64,000 bases of DNA from Buddleja alternifolia. Lineage: Eukaryota > Streptophyta > Magnoliopsida > Lamiales > Scrophulariaceae. How positions within the stretch are numbered: position 1 is the first letter of the stretch; every line of letters starts with the position of its first letter. Where the stretch lies: NCBI GenBank assembly GCA_019426215.1, contig CM033399.1, positions 22,329,022-22,393,021 of the forward strand, written 5' to 3'. This document shows, one piece after another, positions 1-10,251 of this stretch. A program made the position numbers and the translations under genes. The notes under the pieces are model-generated. The model did not search any database and had not been told where the DNA came from. It saw nothing but the letters and a program-made list of their open reading frames with translations.

Positions 1-1257
1 TTCCTCATGTTGAGATAATAAGATTGGAGTATCGGGGAGAACCGTGTATAAGCCATGAGACAACTTTGATTCCAATATTAAAGAAGAACCATAAAACATG
101 GAGCAAGCTCCATTTTTGATAACAAAACTATAACCTTCCTTGTCCAACAAGGGTACAGAAATGATGTTCTTAATTAATTGCGGAATGTAAAATACATTGT
201 TCAAAATAACACGGTTTTTGTTGGGAAAAGATAAGTAGATAGTTCCTACGGCCGTGGCAGCAACCCGTGCTCCATTCCCAAACCGCATGGTCATCTCCCC
301 TCTACTTATCTGTTTGCTTCTTGCCATCACCTGCAAATCATTGCAAAGGTGAACTCCACATCCGGTGTCCAACACCCAAGAAGCATCATTAACTGATAAG
401 TTAACTTCAACATAAAACATACCATTCATTGGTTCAGTGCAATTACGCTTCCAATGTCCCTTTTTACCACAATTGAAGCACGCATCATGATCGGTACCCT
501 TAGCCTTTTTTACACCACCTTTGCCTTTCAACTATTTTTTCTTGTTGTTGTTCTTCTTCCCCTTATTCTTATTGGCCTTACGGCCCTTAGAACGGGATGA
601 GGAACCAACAAGCAGTACCGGCTTATCTTTCTTGATGGTGGCATCTGCACTCTTCAACATGTTCAACAACTCGGGTAATGAAGCCTCAAGTTGATTCATG
701 TTGTAGTTGATGACAAATTGGTCAAACGACTTCGGAAGGGACTGTAGCACGAGGTCAACAGAAAGCTCGGTCTCAAATTTTACGCCAAGATCAGAAAGCT
801 TATTAATAAGACTGATCATACGTAAAACATGATTATCGACCGAAGATCCCTCATGCAGACGAGCACGGAATAGCTCTTTAGAGATTGCGAATCTCTCCCT
901 CCTAGTTCGAGTGCCATAGAGCTCCTCGAGACTTTTGATAATATCCTTGGAGATGGTCACATGCTCAAATTGCTTTTGAAGCTCATTAGTCATAGAAGCC
1001 ATCATGATACATCTCACTTGGATATTATCATCAGTCCACTTATCAAAAGCGGCACGTTCATCATCAGTGCTTGTGCGAGTTACGCGAGGCAAAGGCGTAT
1101 CTAATACGCTATCCTTGCGCTCACTTTGAAGCACAATTTTAAGGTTTCGATACCAATCTGCGTAGTTAGGACCGACAAGTCTATTTGAATCTAAGATTGT
1201 TGAAAGTGGATTTTTGGCTTTTTTGTTAACTACAAAATAAATAGCGAGGCAAAACAA
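1..1257 (-). CDS. Copia Gag-Pol N-terminal part (gag, zinc knuckle, protease), one in-frame stop
   Basis: Gag builds the cytoplasmic virus-like particle and the aspartic protease matures the polyprotein. From 1257 leftwards there is a UBN2/copia-type Gag domain (GPNYADWYRNLKIVL near the N-terminus, then LPKSFDQFVINYNMN), a lysine-rich linker (KGRKANKNKGKKNNNKKK), and a TAG at 532-534. The same frame continues with a CCHC knuckle (CFNCGKKGHWKRNC, about 440-485) and the protease motif SWVLDTGCGVH (about 345-380), whose DTG holds the catalytic Asp. The frame stays open to position 1. The TAG could be a single nonsense mutation of a Gln codon. The first Met used here may not be the real start, because canonical homology begins about 15 residues later. 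Confidence 0.85.
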
Positions 1258-2977
1258 TTAGCATTCAATATGTATCTTGTCCACATATAATTCGGTCTTT
1301 AATCGTACGTGTCTCCCACTATTTTATCAAATTCCATAACCCTCTTATATGGATATTCGAGGAGATATGCAGGTCTCCCTAGTGGGCTCGAGATCCATAA
1401 GCGACTCTTCATATGCCCCGAGAACACGAGCCCATATGATAAATCCGTATGGTAGGCTTACCGGCCTTCTATATCGACATATAGTTCTCAAGATATTTTG
1501 CCTCGTCTTTCCCACATACCCCGAGAACACGAGCCCATATGGTAGTAAACGTTAAGTCAAGCCCATCAAATATTCATGGTCAATCGACCGGACTAGTGTG
1601 CCCCACGACTCATGGACGACACCTAGACAAATCGATCCCACGAGCATCTCTATGCTTAGTGGTGGTCACAGCCTAATCCACTTGACGCCACCCCACGACT
1701 CATGGACGGCGGGCCAAGCTTCATGGCATTTCACATGCTACCACTTATGATGGAAGGCGTGGACAATAGAACTTCATTCAATTTCCACATAAACTTAATA
1801 TTTCTTGGATTTACTTGAAACAAATCAAGCGAGGGGTTTCAACATGCAAGGTCTCATCAAGATAAGGATTATCTTTAATTATGTGATCATGCAATCCAAG
1901 TAGCATATAAGAAAACATAATATAAGACATCCACAAAGCGGTAAACAAATATGGATGATTTTGGGTCCCTAAGCGATCCACCCGAGCCACCGGTGAATCT
2001 AAGGCAATCTAGGGCACTAAATTAAAATAGGCCCTATCTATTACATAAGCTTCCAACGCATACATAATCTTTAATAATGGTCCATCATCTTCGTCTCCAT
2101 CTTCGATTACAATAAAATGAAAAAGAAAGTGCGAAAACAAAATATACAACCAAATTGAAATAGAGGCCAATAATAATTACAACCCAATTGAATAATCTAA
2201 GGCTCGACCCACAATCCATCCATTATGCAAATCAACCATCAAGCGTATGAAGATGACATGCAAAGCATTAATTAATCATAAGCCCATCACATAGTTGAAA
2301 CAATCATAACTTTGGGATTTATACGTTTTGAGGAAAAACCGAGTTTTTCTAGTTTTCAAAAATTCCAAACTTTTAAATAACTCAAAAACGCATGGAAGTT
2401 GATTCCAAAATCAAGAAATGGGCCAAAGGTAGGAGTCCTTGAAAGCCCGGGTCGTGTGTACCACACCACGTCAAGATGGTCCAACCATCAAGCATATACA
2501 CACCCGTGTACGCTGCCCGGCAACGCACCGTGCGCCGCCGAGCAGCGCACACATTGTCCAGCAGCTGCTGGACAGTTTCTCGACCATGGTCGAGACCACC
2601 AAGGGGTGGAATCGGCCATGGTCAGCCCCGTCTTGACCCCCGCCAAGTTTCCTTTGACGGTTGGCAATGATTCGCGATATTGAGTCCTACTAAATGAGCA
2701 CACCCTTATGTGCACAAAGCCTTCGGCCGGGTGCGCACAAAGTCTCGTAGCTTGGGTTCAATATCAACGGTCCTTGCCCGGGTTTCGACCTTCCCTTTTA
2801 GTGTCTCTTAATTTTCAATCGTTTCAAAAAAAACAAAATCTCCAAGATTTTAAGAAAAACGATGACAAATCCCAAGCTATTATTAAATCAACAAATGTAA
2901 CATATAGATTTAAGCAACCGGTTAAAATACTACATGAAACGGAAAGCAAAAACATGCAAAGTTTTTAATGTGCATAA
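1258..2977 (-). other. E1 leader between primer site and gag
   Basis: This is untranslated retrotransposon leader. It holds two copies of a block around CCCCGAGAACACGAGCCCAT (about 1417 and 1518), two copies of CCCCACGACTCATGGACG (about 1600 and 1690), and a GC-rich island at 2430-2690 with two back-to-back perfect palindromes. No credible gene is seen; the short ORFs here overlap on both strands and match nothing recognised. Confidence 0.6.
2555..2595. repeat. Two adjacent perfect palindromes in the E1 leader
   Basis: TGTCCAGCAGCTGCTGGACA (2555-2574) is a perfect 20-bp palindrome, and TCTCGACCATGGTCGAGA (2578-2595) is a perfect 18-bp one, three bases apart. In RNA they could form self-complementary hairpins. 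They sit between primer site and gag, where retroelement dimerisation and packaging signals usually lie. The function is inferred. Confidence 0.75.
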
Positions 2978-2992
2978 CCCGGGCTCTGATAC
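2978..2992 (-). promoter_or_regulatory. E1 primer binding site (initiator Met-tRNA)
   Basis: On the minus strand the sequence reads GTATCAGAGCCCGGG, close to the TGGTATCAGAGC complement of initiator tRNA-Met used by most plant copia elements. It lies just inside the presumed LTR edge at 2996. Confidence 0.8.
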
Positions 2993-2995
2993 TAC

Positions 2996-5123
2996 TATTA
3001 GGATCGGTACAAGCGATGCCGGCGCAACGAAAGAAATAAAGTATATAAAACACATATATATCGGCATCCCAAGCTAGGGGGTCAAAGTAATGCACAACAA
3101 AAACTAATACGAGTAAAGGGGTTTTAAACCGATTACAAGATTTGGAGTTTTATTAAAGTCAGGGTGTAAAACCACAACACAAGGAAACCCACACCAAAAA
3201 CTTTGGCTCTCATTTTCGAATCCTCACCTCAACATGGAGGGGTTCGAATCAAACCACCATAAGCTCCTAAAGAAAGAAGCCTCTACAAGGACACATCTCA
3301 AGTAAGTTCATACCTTAAGCAAAAGATTGGCTAGGTATATGCTCTAAGGAAATGGAGTCTATGTAGTGAAAGGTGGAAGACAAGAAGAGTTACTAAAAGA
3401 AATATCTATGGAAGATAATCTTTTACAACTAATCTTCAAGAAGAAGTTTTATAGAAGAAAGTCTTCAAGAATCACAAGAGAAGCTAGAAAAATCTAGAGA
3501 TGAAGAACTAAGTTCTAAGCTTTTTTTTCTTTTTAAGTTTTCATCAATTTTTAAATGAGAGCAAGAATACCTCCTTTTATAGCCACCAATTTTCGGCCAT
3601 ATGGTGTTAGGTGAAATAGAAGACTTGTTTTTCTTCACCTACCACCTCATTCTCACCTACCTCCATTCTCAACTACCACCACATGTGTAAGAGAATATTT
3701 TTCATTTTCTTCTTCATTTAAAAAACATTACAAGTCAAACTTTGACTAACTTTGAATTTCACTCTTGTGACTTCATTTAATTAAGTCCAACTTAATTAAA
3801 ATGACTCCCAAGTCTTCCAAGACTTGTTAATTAAATAATCTTCATGGTTAATTAATAGTAAAATTAGTAGCTTAAATATATTCCCGAATAATAATAATTT
3901 CCGTTAATGATTAATCTCCAAAATTAATTAATAGAAAAATTATTTTCCCAAGCCTACTAATTAAAATGTCTTCCACTTAATTAATTAATCTCATTAATCA
4001 ATTTCACTTTAATCCTAAACCGGATTAATATTCACATAGCAATTGAACTTTCTTGAGTAAGTGTGTAACCCCATTGTAGGTTCGTTCATGTACTAGTAGT
4101 AGGAACACAACCCCGTTGTGCCTTTGCAATTTTCATTGCTAGATTTAATTACTCGAAGTATTTTAATCCGACCAAGAATTAATTACCGATTAATTCATGG
4201 TTCCTACAAATCAAGGTTAGTACTAGCCACGCGCAAAGAAGACCTAGCCATGAACGATTATTAGGTGACCTTTCCGCATTACGATTTTCGCATAAGTAAA
4301 ATTTTTCCATCAAATATCCCGATCGAATCTAGGACTTGGATGTCAGTCGAAATCCCAGTAACTCGATTCTATGTATATCGATCTAAGTGACATTGACCAA
4401 TTTATCAATCAAGCGAGGAAACACTGCTCCTCCTTATTGATACTACTCCGGCCGGAGGTTCCCATGGTCAATACACTGTGAAGTACATAGGATATGCGCC
4501 GATGCTAATGATCAGTGACGGATTCTTTCTTGGCACTCACGCACCTCCGTACATAACCAGACTGGACCCAATATGCCCCACTTTATGACTCACCTGGAAT
4601 TGTGTGACAAATCTAAGTACAGTGGGTGATGCACGAGACGACCAATGGTGCCTCAAGTCATGAGGACCAATCTTATGCCTACGTAACCGAGGAGATTCCA
4701 AATTCGACATTGACTCCAATATGGAATCTCGGCGGGGTTGTTCAGTTTACTCGATCCCAACGAGAACCCACATGCACTGATGTACACCGTATCAGTATCC
4801 ATGGAATAGGATACACTCTCCAAGAGTGTGCATTGTACGTGCAAGTCTTTACGAGTCATTGATATCCCTATCTCAATGATTCTATGACTTGGAACATCTT
4901 TAAGACCACAACCTTAGAGACGTATTCCATGATTGGCATCCTCGATACCAAACACATCTCATAGGTTAAGAGTGATCTAGGGGACTTTATCTAATTGCAT
5001 AGAATGATAAGATAAAGAAGAAAATGCCATTTATTAAATTACTTGACAAGATACAATATAAGACTGTTTAAAGAGTCGGCTACTACGCCCTACAAATGGC
5101 GCACCGGGCACCTAACTCTTTCA
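2996..5123 (-). repeat. E1 5' LTR (about 2.1 kb)
   Basis: It is bounded on the left by the primer site and on the right by the point where E2's RNase H frame resumes. In element sense it begins TGAAAGAGTTAGG and ends near CCGATCCTAATA; the expected final CA is mutated to TA. The left edge is accurate to a few bases. The GC-poor half (3500-4050) is simple AT-rich sequence. Only one LTR is visible, so no internal comparison is possible. Confidence 0.65.
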
Positions 5124-5340
5124 GGAATCAGATGTTGTGCTTTGTTTGAAACTTTTCCAAGTTACCGCTCCACCATTGAGTGTGAATATAAACCCTGAAG
5201 TGGATTTTCAATCATGTACATCAGATTGGAAATTTGATTCAGTATATCCATCCACCTTCAAATCTCCATGTCCATATGTTAGAACCATATCCTTAGTTCT
5301 CTTTAGACACTTGAGAATATTTTTGACAGCGGTCTAGTGT
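5124..5340 (-). pseudogene. E2 RNase H N-terminal fragment, cut by the E1 insertion
   Basis: The minus-strand translation gives a GYTESNFQSD segment followed by KSTSGFIFTLNGGAVTW and KSFKQSTTSDS. This is the copia RNase H signature (normally DADWAGD...KSTSGYVFTL). One stop replaces the residue before KSTSG. The frame ends at DS, immediately before the conserved TTEAEY motif, at the E1 LTR edge. The catalytic glutamate half is therefore on the other side of E1, outside the window. Confidence 0.85.
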
Positions 5341-6021
5341 TCTCTTCCCGGGTGAGATTGAAAATGACCTACCACGCTTACTGTGTAGGCAATGTTGGGT
5401 TGTGTGCATAACATGGCGTACATCAGACTACCCACTACAGACGCATAGGGCACCATACTCATTTCTTTCCTATCTTCCTCACTTTGAGGAGACCTAAAAT
5501 TTGAAAGGTGCACCATATGTCTCATGGGCAAGAAACCTTTTTTAGATTCTTCCATCCTAAATCTCTTTAGGACCTTCTCTAAGTAAAGGTCTTGGGAAAG
5601 TCCTATTGTTCTATTTGTTCTATCTCTGTAGATACGAATTCTTAGAATATAGGTCGCTTCTCCCAAGTCTTTCATGGAGAATGTATTTGAAAGACACCTT
5701 GACTGATGCGAGCATTCCTACATCATTTCCTATGAGTAGAATGTCATCCACATATAAGACCAGGAAAGTGATTTTGCTCCCACTAACCCTTTTGTAAACA
5801 AATGATTCACCTTCGTTCTTGACAAAGTTAAATCCTTTGACAACTTTGTCAAAACGAAGATTCGAACTCCTAGAGGCTTGCTTAAATCCATAAATGGATC
5901 TCATATGTTTGCACACATTATAAATACCAGACCCAGATGTGAAGCCTTTAGGCTGATCCATATAGATATTCTCTTGAAGTGATCCATTCAAAAAAGTCCT
6001 CTTCACATCTATCTAAGCACT
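5334..6021 (-). pseudogene. E2 reverse transcriptase, C-terminal half
   Basis: Two open stretches cover the RT palm and the connection to RNase H. The first (6006-5620) contains KRTFLNGSLQENIYMDQPKG, SIYGFKQASR and the catalytic box YVDDILLIGND. The second (5675-5334) contains MKDLGEATYILRIRIYRDR and later YASVVGSLMYAM. A frameshift lies between them at about 5620-5675. The upstream IDVK motif is present, but the Gln before it reads TAG next to the S1 junction. Confidence 0.85.
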
Positions 6022-7575
6022 TGTTGGTCCCAAGTGGCATACGAAAGGGTCTAGAAAGGGGGGGGGGGGGGTTGAATAGACCCTGAAGTCTTTTTCGACT
6101 TCAAAAAGATTCGTATTAAAATTATGGTTTTGGACGCTTGAAGTGTCTAACGCTTGACTTAAGTGTTCACTTAAAATCTAGGCGCTTTGGTGAAACGTCT
6201 AACGAAGACTGTTTTTAGAAAGTTAACTTAGATTTCAAGAGTTGAATACTACAACTAAATAGGTTTGAGCGTTCACTTTTTTGATCAGTGTTAGCACAAC
6301 GGAATAATTTTTGGAGTCTTCTATTTGAAAGCTTTAGCGTCACAGAAAGTGTATTTAGTTGCTCAGGTTTTGATTAAGTTTTACTTTATCAGTTTATGAT
6401 ATGACAATATGAATGTTGAAAGTAAAGTAAAGAACAATATTTGTAAGGTTCGTTGGGTGGTGTAATCCCAACTACGTCCTTCTTCTCCTTAAACACTTGG
6501 AGTCAATCCACTAAAATGATTCTCAAAGAATCACACAGAATCTTCTACAAATTAGGGAGAGATGGATGTCATTGACTTGAGCTCCTTGATCACACAGATT
6601 TCTGCTCCAAATCACTTCAATCCCCTTGCTTTTTTCACCCAGAAATACGGCAAGTGTCCAACTTCGACTTCACACAGATCGCGGGGCTTAGATAGGGGTT
6701 TTTCTAAAAGGTTTGTTTGATTTTGATAAAGTTCAAACAACTAGGAATATCTCAGTAGTAATGTGGGTTTCTCTTAAGAGAATGTTTGAGATATTGGTTG
6801 ACTGTCTCAGGATTTGAAGAAAAGCAAAGAGAATATTTTCTTGAAAATTCTGGCTTTTTTGAGATTGTAAGGAACGAGACTTCAATGCAACAGCAATTCA
6901 ACTTGATAGTTGTTCTCTCTGTTTGTCTTGTTGTTGAAGTCCTATTTATAAGCATTCTTGGAAAAAGTGTCCATTTGACACATGCATGAGCGTGTGTCTC
7001 TCACTTCCGCGAGTGAACCACTTTTGTCCTTTTTCCTAAAAATCTGCTGCACAAAAGTTGGTGCTGCAGTCTTTGAAAAGTTGACAGTCCAATAGGGTGG
7101 CTTCTCCGTACGTCTGAAAGTGCTTATCACATTTAATGCTCTTATCAGCATTTAATGCATTTGAATTAAATGCCCATTGGCACTTAATGCATTGAGAATA
7201 TTTGCATTAAAACTCCTTCTGGACTTAGAAATAAATTCAGTTGAAATCAGTCATTGATAGACGCTTATTCAACCTTGAATCACTTCTATCCTATAAGGTG
7301 ACGCTTGGTGTAGCTGATTATTCTAGACGCTTGAAATCTTCATCTTTATTCAGACTTCAGGCGCTTGAGTCTTCAAACATTACTTCTGATAAACTCACTC
7401 AGAACATATCAGACGCTCAGTCTAAGACAACTTAACCTAACAATCTAGAATAAAAATAAAACAAAGCCTATTACAAATCTAACGCTTCAAAGCTGAAAAC
7501 AAACTTACATATTTTGGGGTCTAACAAAAAGTCATAATTGTCATCATCAAAACATCTAACAAGAAATTCCTAACA
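6022..7575 (-). repeat. Sirevirus-family LTR S1 inserted in E2 reverse transcriptase
   Basis: This 1,554-bp LTR runs TGTTGGTCCCAAGTGGC...ATTCCTAACA on the plus strand, i.e. a minus-orientation copy of the family seen at 44, 49.4, 53.1 and 59.8 kb. A G14 tract lies near its left end and a TATA box (minus strand, 6943-6950). E2's RT frame is open on both sides: YEIW to the right and IDVK to the left. Six bases (AGTGCT, element sense) beyond the LTR end match the bases between LTR and primer site in element C. No clean 5-bp target duplication is seen (GCACT versus TGCCA). Confidence 0.8.
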
Positions 7576-8050
7576 TGCCATATCTCATAATCCAAGTGTG
7601 CAGCTATTGTGAGCAGAATTCGAATAGACTTGATCATTTCCACAGGTGAAAAGGTCTCTTGATAGTTAATTCCTTCCTTTTGACTATAACCTTTTGCTAC
7701 AAGCCTTGGCTTATATGTATCAATTTTTTCACCCGGACCTATCTTTCTCTTGTAGATCCACTTGCACCCTATGGGTGCAATGCCCTCGGGACGAGCTACT
7801 AGAGTCCAGACCTAGTTAGAATGCATCAAGTCTATCTCTGCTTGCATAGCTTCTTGCCACTTTGTAGATTCGATGTCCATCATTGCTTGATCATAAGTAG
7901 ATGGGTTGTCCCCATGAACTCCCACTACTATAGTGTGGACACCCCGTTCCTCTTGTAACACGTACCTATAGTACCTTTTAGTTTGACGTGGTACTCTACC
8001 AGATCTTCACAATGTTGGTTGTATTTCATCAGCTTTAGTGTGTGTTTCTT
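7576..8050 (-). pseudogene. E2 reverse transcriptase, N-terminal part
   Basis: The minus-strand translation includes WQEAMQAEIDLMHSN, VWTLVARPEG, GCKWIYKRKIGPGE and RLVAKGYSQKEGI, then ETFSPV and finally YEIW at the S1 junction. These are the successive conserved blocks of a copia RT N-terminus. At least one in-frame stop interrupts it (after MHSN). It is non-functional. Confidence 0.8.
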
Positions 8051-8056
8051 GAACAG

Positions 8057-8575
8057 TTATCTCCCTGGGTGTTTCATCTTGTTCATTAAGAACAATCTTT
8101 CTACCTGCACCACCTTCTTAAATAAACTCATCTTCAAGAAAGTACGCTTGCAGTGCAACAATGATCCTTTGATCATCTTGCATGTAGAATAGGTATCCCA
8201 TAGAATCCTCTGAAAAATCAATAAAACGTCCTTTGAGGGACCTACCTTCCAAGTTCTCTGCCTTTCTCTTCTTGATATAGGCAGGGCATCTCCAAACTCT
8301 AATGTATTTAAGGTTTGGTTTCCTATTTCTCTATATCTCATATGGGGTCTTAGGAATGGATTTGGAATAATATCTATTCAAGATATGAACAGCCGTAAGG
8401 AGTGCATGTCCCCACAAGAAAATAGGTAAATCAGTGTAGCTGAGCATAGATCGAACCATATCCAAAAGCGTTCGATTCCTGCGCTCATCACCCCATTTAG
8501 TTGTGGAGTTGCTCGTGGTGTGAGTAACAATATTATCCCATGTTCCTTTAGGAACTCATCAAACCCATCACTCAT
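8057..8575 (-). pseudogene. E2 integrase C-terminal part
   Basis: The segment at 8575-8378 ([14 protein letters not shown], then TPQLNGV) carries the region of the third catalytic residue of the DD35E integrase core, with the usual SERRNRT block damaged by a frameshift. The stretch at 8341-8057 is the integrase tail and linker towards RT. Several frame changes are present. Confidence 0.7.
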
Positions 8576-9330
8576 ATATTTACCTCCACGATCCGATTGT
8601 AGTGTTTTATATGATGTCCAATTTGATTTTCTACTAAAGCCTTAAATTCTTTGAACTTATCAAATGATTCAGACTTGTATTTCATTAAATATACAAGACC
8701 ATACCTTGAATGGTCATCAGTGAAAGTAATGAAATAGTGAAAACCTCCACGAGCTATTTCTCCAAATGGTCCGCAAATATCGGTGTGCACAAGTCTTAAT
8801 ACTTCAGTGTCCCTTTCAAAAGCTCCGGTGAAGGGAGATCTAGTCATTTTGCCTTTGAGACAAGATTCACAAGTTGGATAGGGATCCGATCCCAATGGGT
8901 CAATTACCATCTTGTGTATCTTTTGCTCGCAAGCATGACCTAGTCTAAGATGCCACTTTAAGCTTAGATTAGGACCTTGCCTACCACGCTTCTTTGAGAT
9001 AACATTCACAACACATTCATTTTGCATGTTTAAATAATAGAGGCCATTGACTAAAGTAGCAGTGCCAACAATATTATCATTAAATAAAATGCTGCAAGTA
9101 CTGTCAATGAAATTGAAAACATAATTATTCCTGACCAATATAGGAATTGAAATAATGTTCTTAAGTGCGTTGCGCAAAACTAAAACATCCTCTAAATTTA
9201 AAACATGTCCAGATGATAAACATAAAGAAGTTGATCCAATGCGAGAAGTTGCGACACTCTGCCCGCTGCCAACACCAATCAGCACCTCTCTATGCTCCAG
9301 CTTCCTACTTTGCTCCAGATCCTGATTCAT
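8572..9330 (-). pseudogene. E2 protease tail, pre-integrase zinc domain and integrase core
   Basis: This 252-codon open stretch begins inside the protease; WILDSGARAQV lies just upstream at about 9345-9375, with DSG as active site. It continues through the GAG-pre-integrase HHCC domain (HLRLGH ... CESCLKGK) and the integrase core with both first aspartates (LVHTDICGPFG and FITFTDDHSRYG). It is the longest intact piece of E2. The polyprotein frame breaks at both ends. Confidence 0.85.
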
Positions 9331-9622
9331 TACACAAACCTGAGCTCTAGCTCCAGAATCAAGTATCCACGAAGTGGAAAACAGTTATAGAATAATTGGT
9401 TTCTAAAACAAAAAGTTCCATGCGTGTGGTCTTGCTACGGATAGGACATTCCCTTCTCTAATGGCCTAGCTCACCACAGAAAAGACACCTACTCGTTTTT
9501 TTGAGCACTTCTTTGCGCTTCTTGTTCTTTCCTTTCTTGATTCCTATTTCTCTTTGAACTTTCATGGGTGCTTCCATTTTTCCCTTTCCTTTCCCATACT
9601 TGTAGACATCCAATGGTACATT
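9331..9622 (-). pseudogene. E2 nucleocapsid zinc knuckle and protease start
   Basis: The minus strand reads CFFCGELGH, a stop, then RREC: a CCHC zinc knuckle with a nonsense mutation. A short linker and the DSGA protease box at about 9345-9375 follow. Stops and frame changes make it inactive. Confidence 0.7.
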
Positions 9623-10251
9623 CTAAGGAATGGAAATTGTATTCCCTTTTCTATTCCTCATTATTTGTCTTTGAACAATTTTGAGTTTGGTTGTCAGCCC
9701 ACCTAATGAACCCTCGATATTGTTCATATCAAAGTTCATGACGAAATAGTAAAAGGAATCAGGAAGCGACTGCAATATTAGGTCAACTTGGATGTGAAGA
9801 TCCATGTAGTAATCTAAGATTTTAACTTTTTAATTAAGGTCATCATCTTTAGTACATGATCTCCCACATTCTCATGCTCCCTCATTCTTGTTCTCAAGAG
9901 TTCTTTTGGTATCAAATACTGAACGGTCATACCGTTCTCTCCAAACATTGAGTCAAGATGGAGTAGTATGTCTCTTGCATTTTCCATCTTTTCATGAGAG
10001 TTTTGCAACTCACTGCACATTGAGCTCAACATGTATTCACTAGCTCGATGATTATCACAGACCCAGTCCATGTTGGAAATTGGAACCCTTTCATCCTCTA
10101 ATATACTTGGTACAAGAGGATGTTTGAGTTCTAGCACATACTCAATCGACTCACTACTTAGGACCATCCTCAAGTTTGTGAGCCATTCTATGTAATTTTG
10201 TCTAGTCAATGTGTATCTTTTTATCAAATCAGATAAGGGTTTGGGAGACAT
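9623..10251 (-). pseudogene. E2 gag
   Basis: Two open pieces in adjoining frames, 10251-9814 and 9805-9623, together form one copia Gag. The first starts MSPKPLSDLIKRYTLTRQNY and holds IEWLTNLRMVLSSE, typical of the UBN2 family. The second holds VDLILQSLPDSF and FDMNNIEGSL, the usual Gag C-terminal signature. The break at 9806-9813 is a frameshift or small indel. Confidence 0.8.

Larger units (their letters stand above)
1..5123 (-). mobile_element. Ty1-copia retrotransposon E1, 5' half
   Basis: Reading right to left: a 2.1-kb LTR (2996-5123), a Met-tRNA primer site (2978-2992), a 1.7-kb leader, then gag, zinc knuckle and protease to the window start. The rest of pol and the 3' LTR lie outside. 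The right edge is fixed by the host sequence: at 5124 the RNase H reading frame of copia E2 stops abruptly, so E1 has inserted into E2. The gag-protease frame has only one in-frame stop, so E1 is younger than E2. The matching left-hand target duplication is outside the window. Confidence 0.85.
5124..10251 (-). mobile_element. Decayed Ty1-copia retrotransposon E2, interrupted twice
   Basis: On the minus strand the domain order is gag (10251-9623), zinc knuckle and protease (about 9500-9330), integrase (9330-8050), reverse transcriptase (8050-5340) and RNase H (5340-5124). This is the copia order, integrase before RT. Frames change repeatedly and stops are many, so it is an old copy. It is split by LTR S1 at 6022-7575 and cut at 5124 by E1. 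No LTR of its own could be placed. Confidence 0.85.

Noticed and set aside
2399..2968. Four overlapping GC-rich ORFs as a possible gene
   Set aside because: They sit in the E1 leader between primer site and gag, overlap on both strands in several frames and are explained by locally high GC.
4537..4862. ORFs inside the E1 LTR
   Set aside because: Opposed overlapping frames without domain signatures in a non-coding LTR.
6022..7575. S1 as a stand-alone gene region because of ORFs at 6752-7435
   Set aside because: The whole interval aligns with LTRs at 49.4 and 59.8 kb; the ORFs are shadows in U3.
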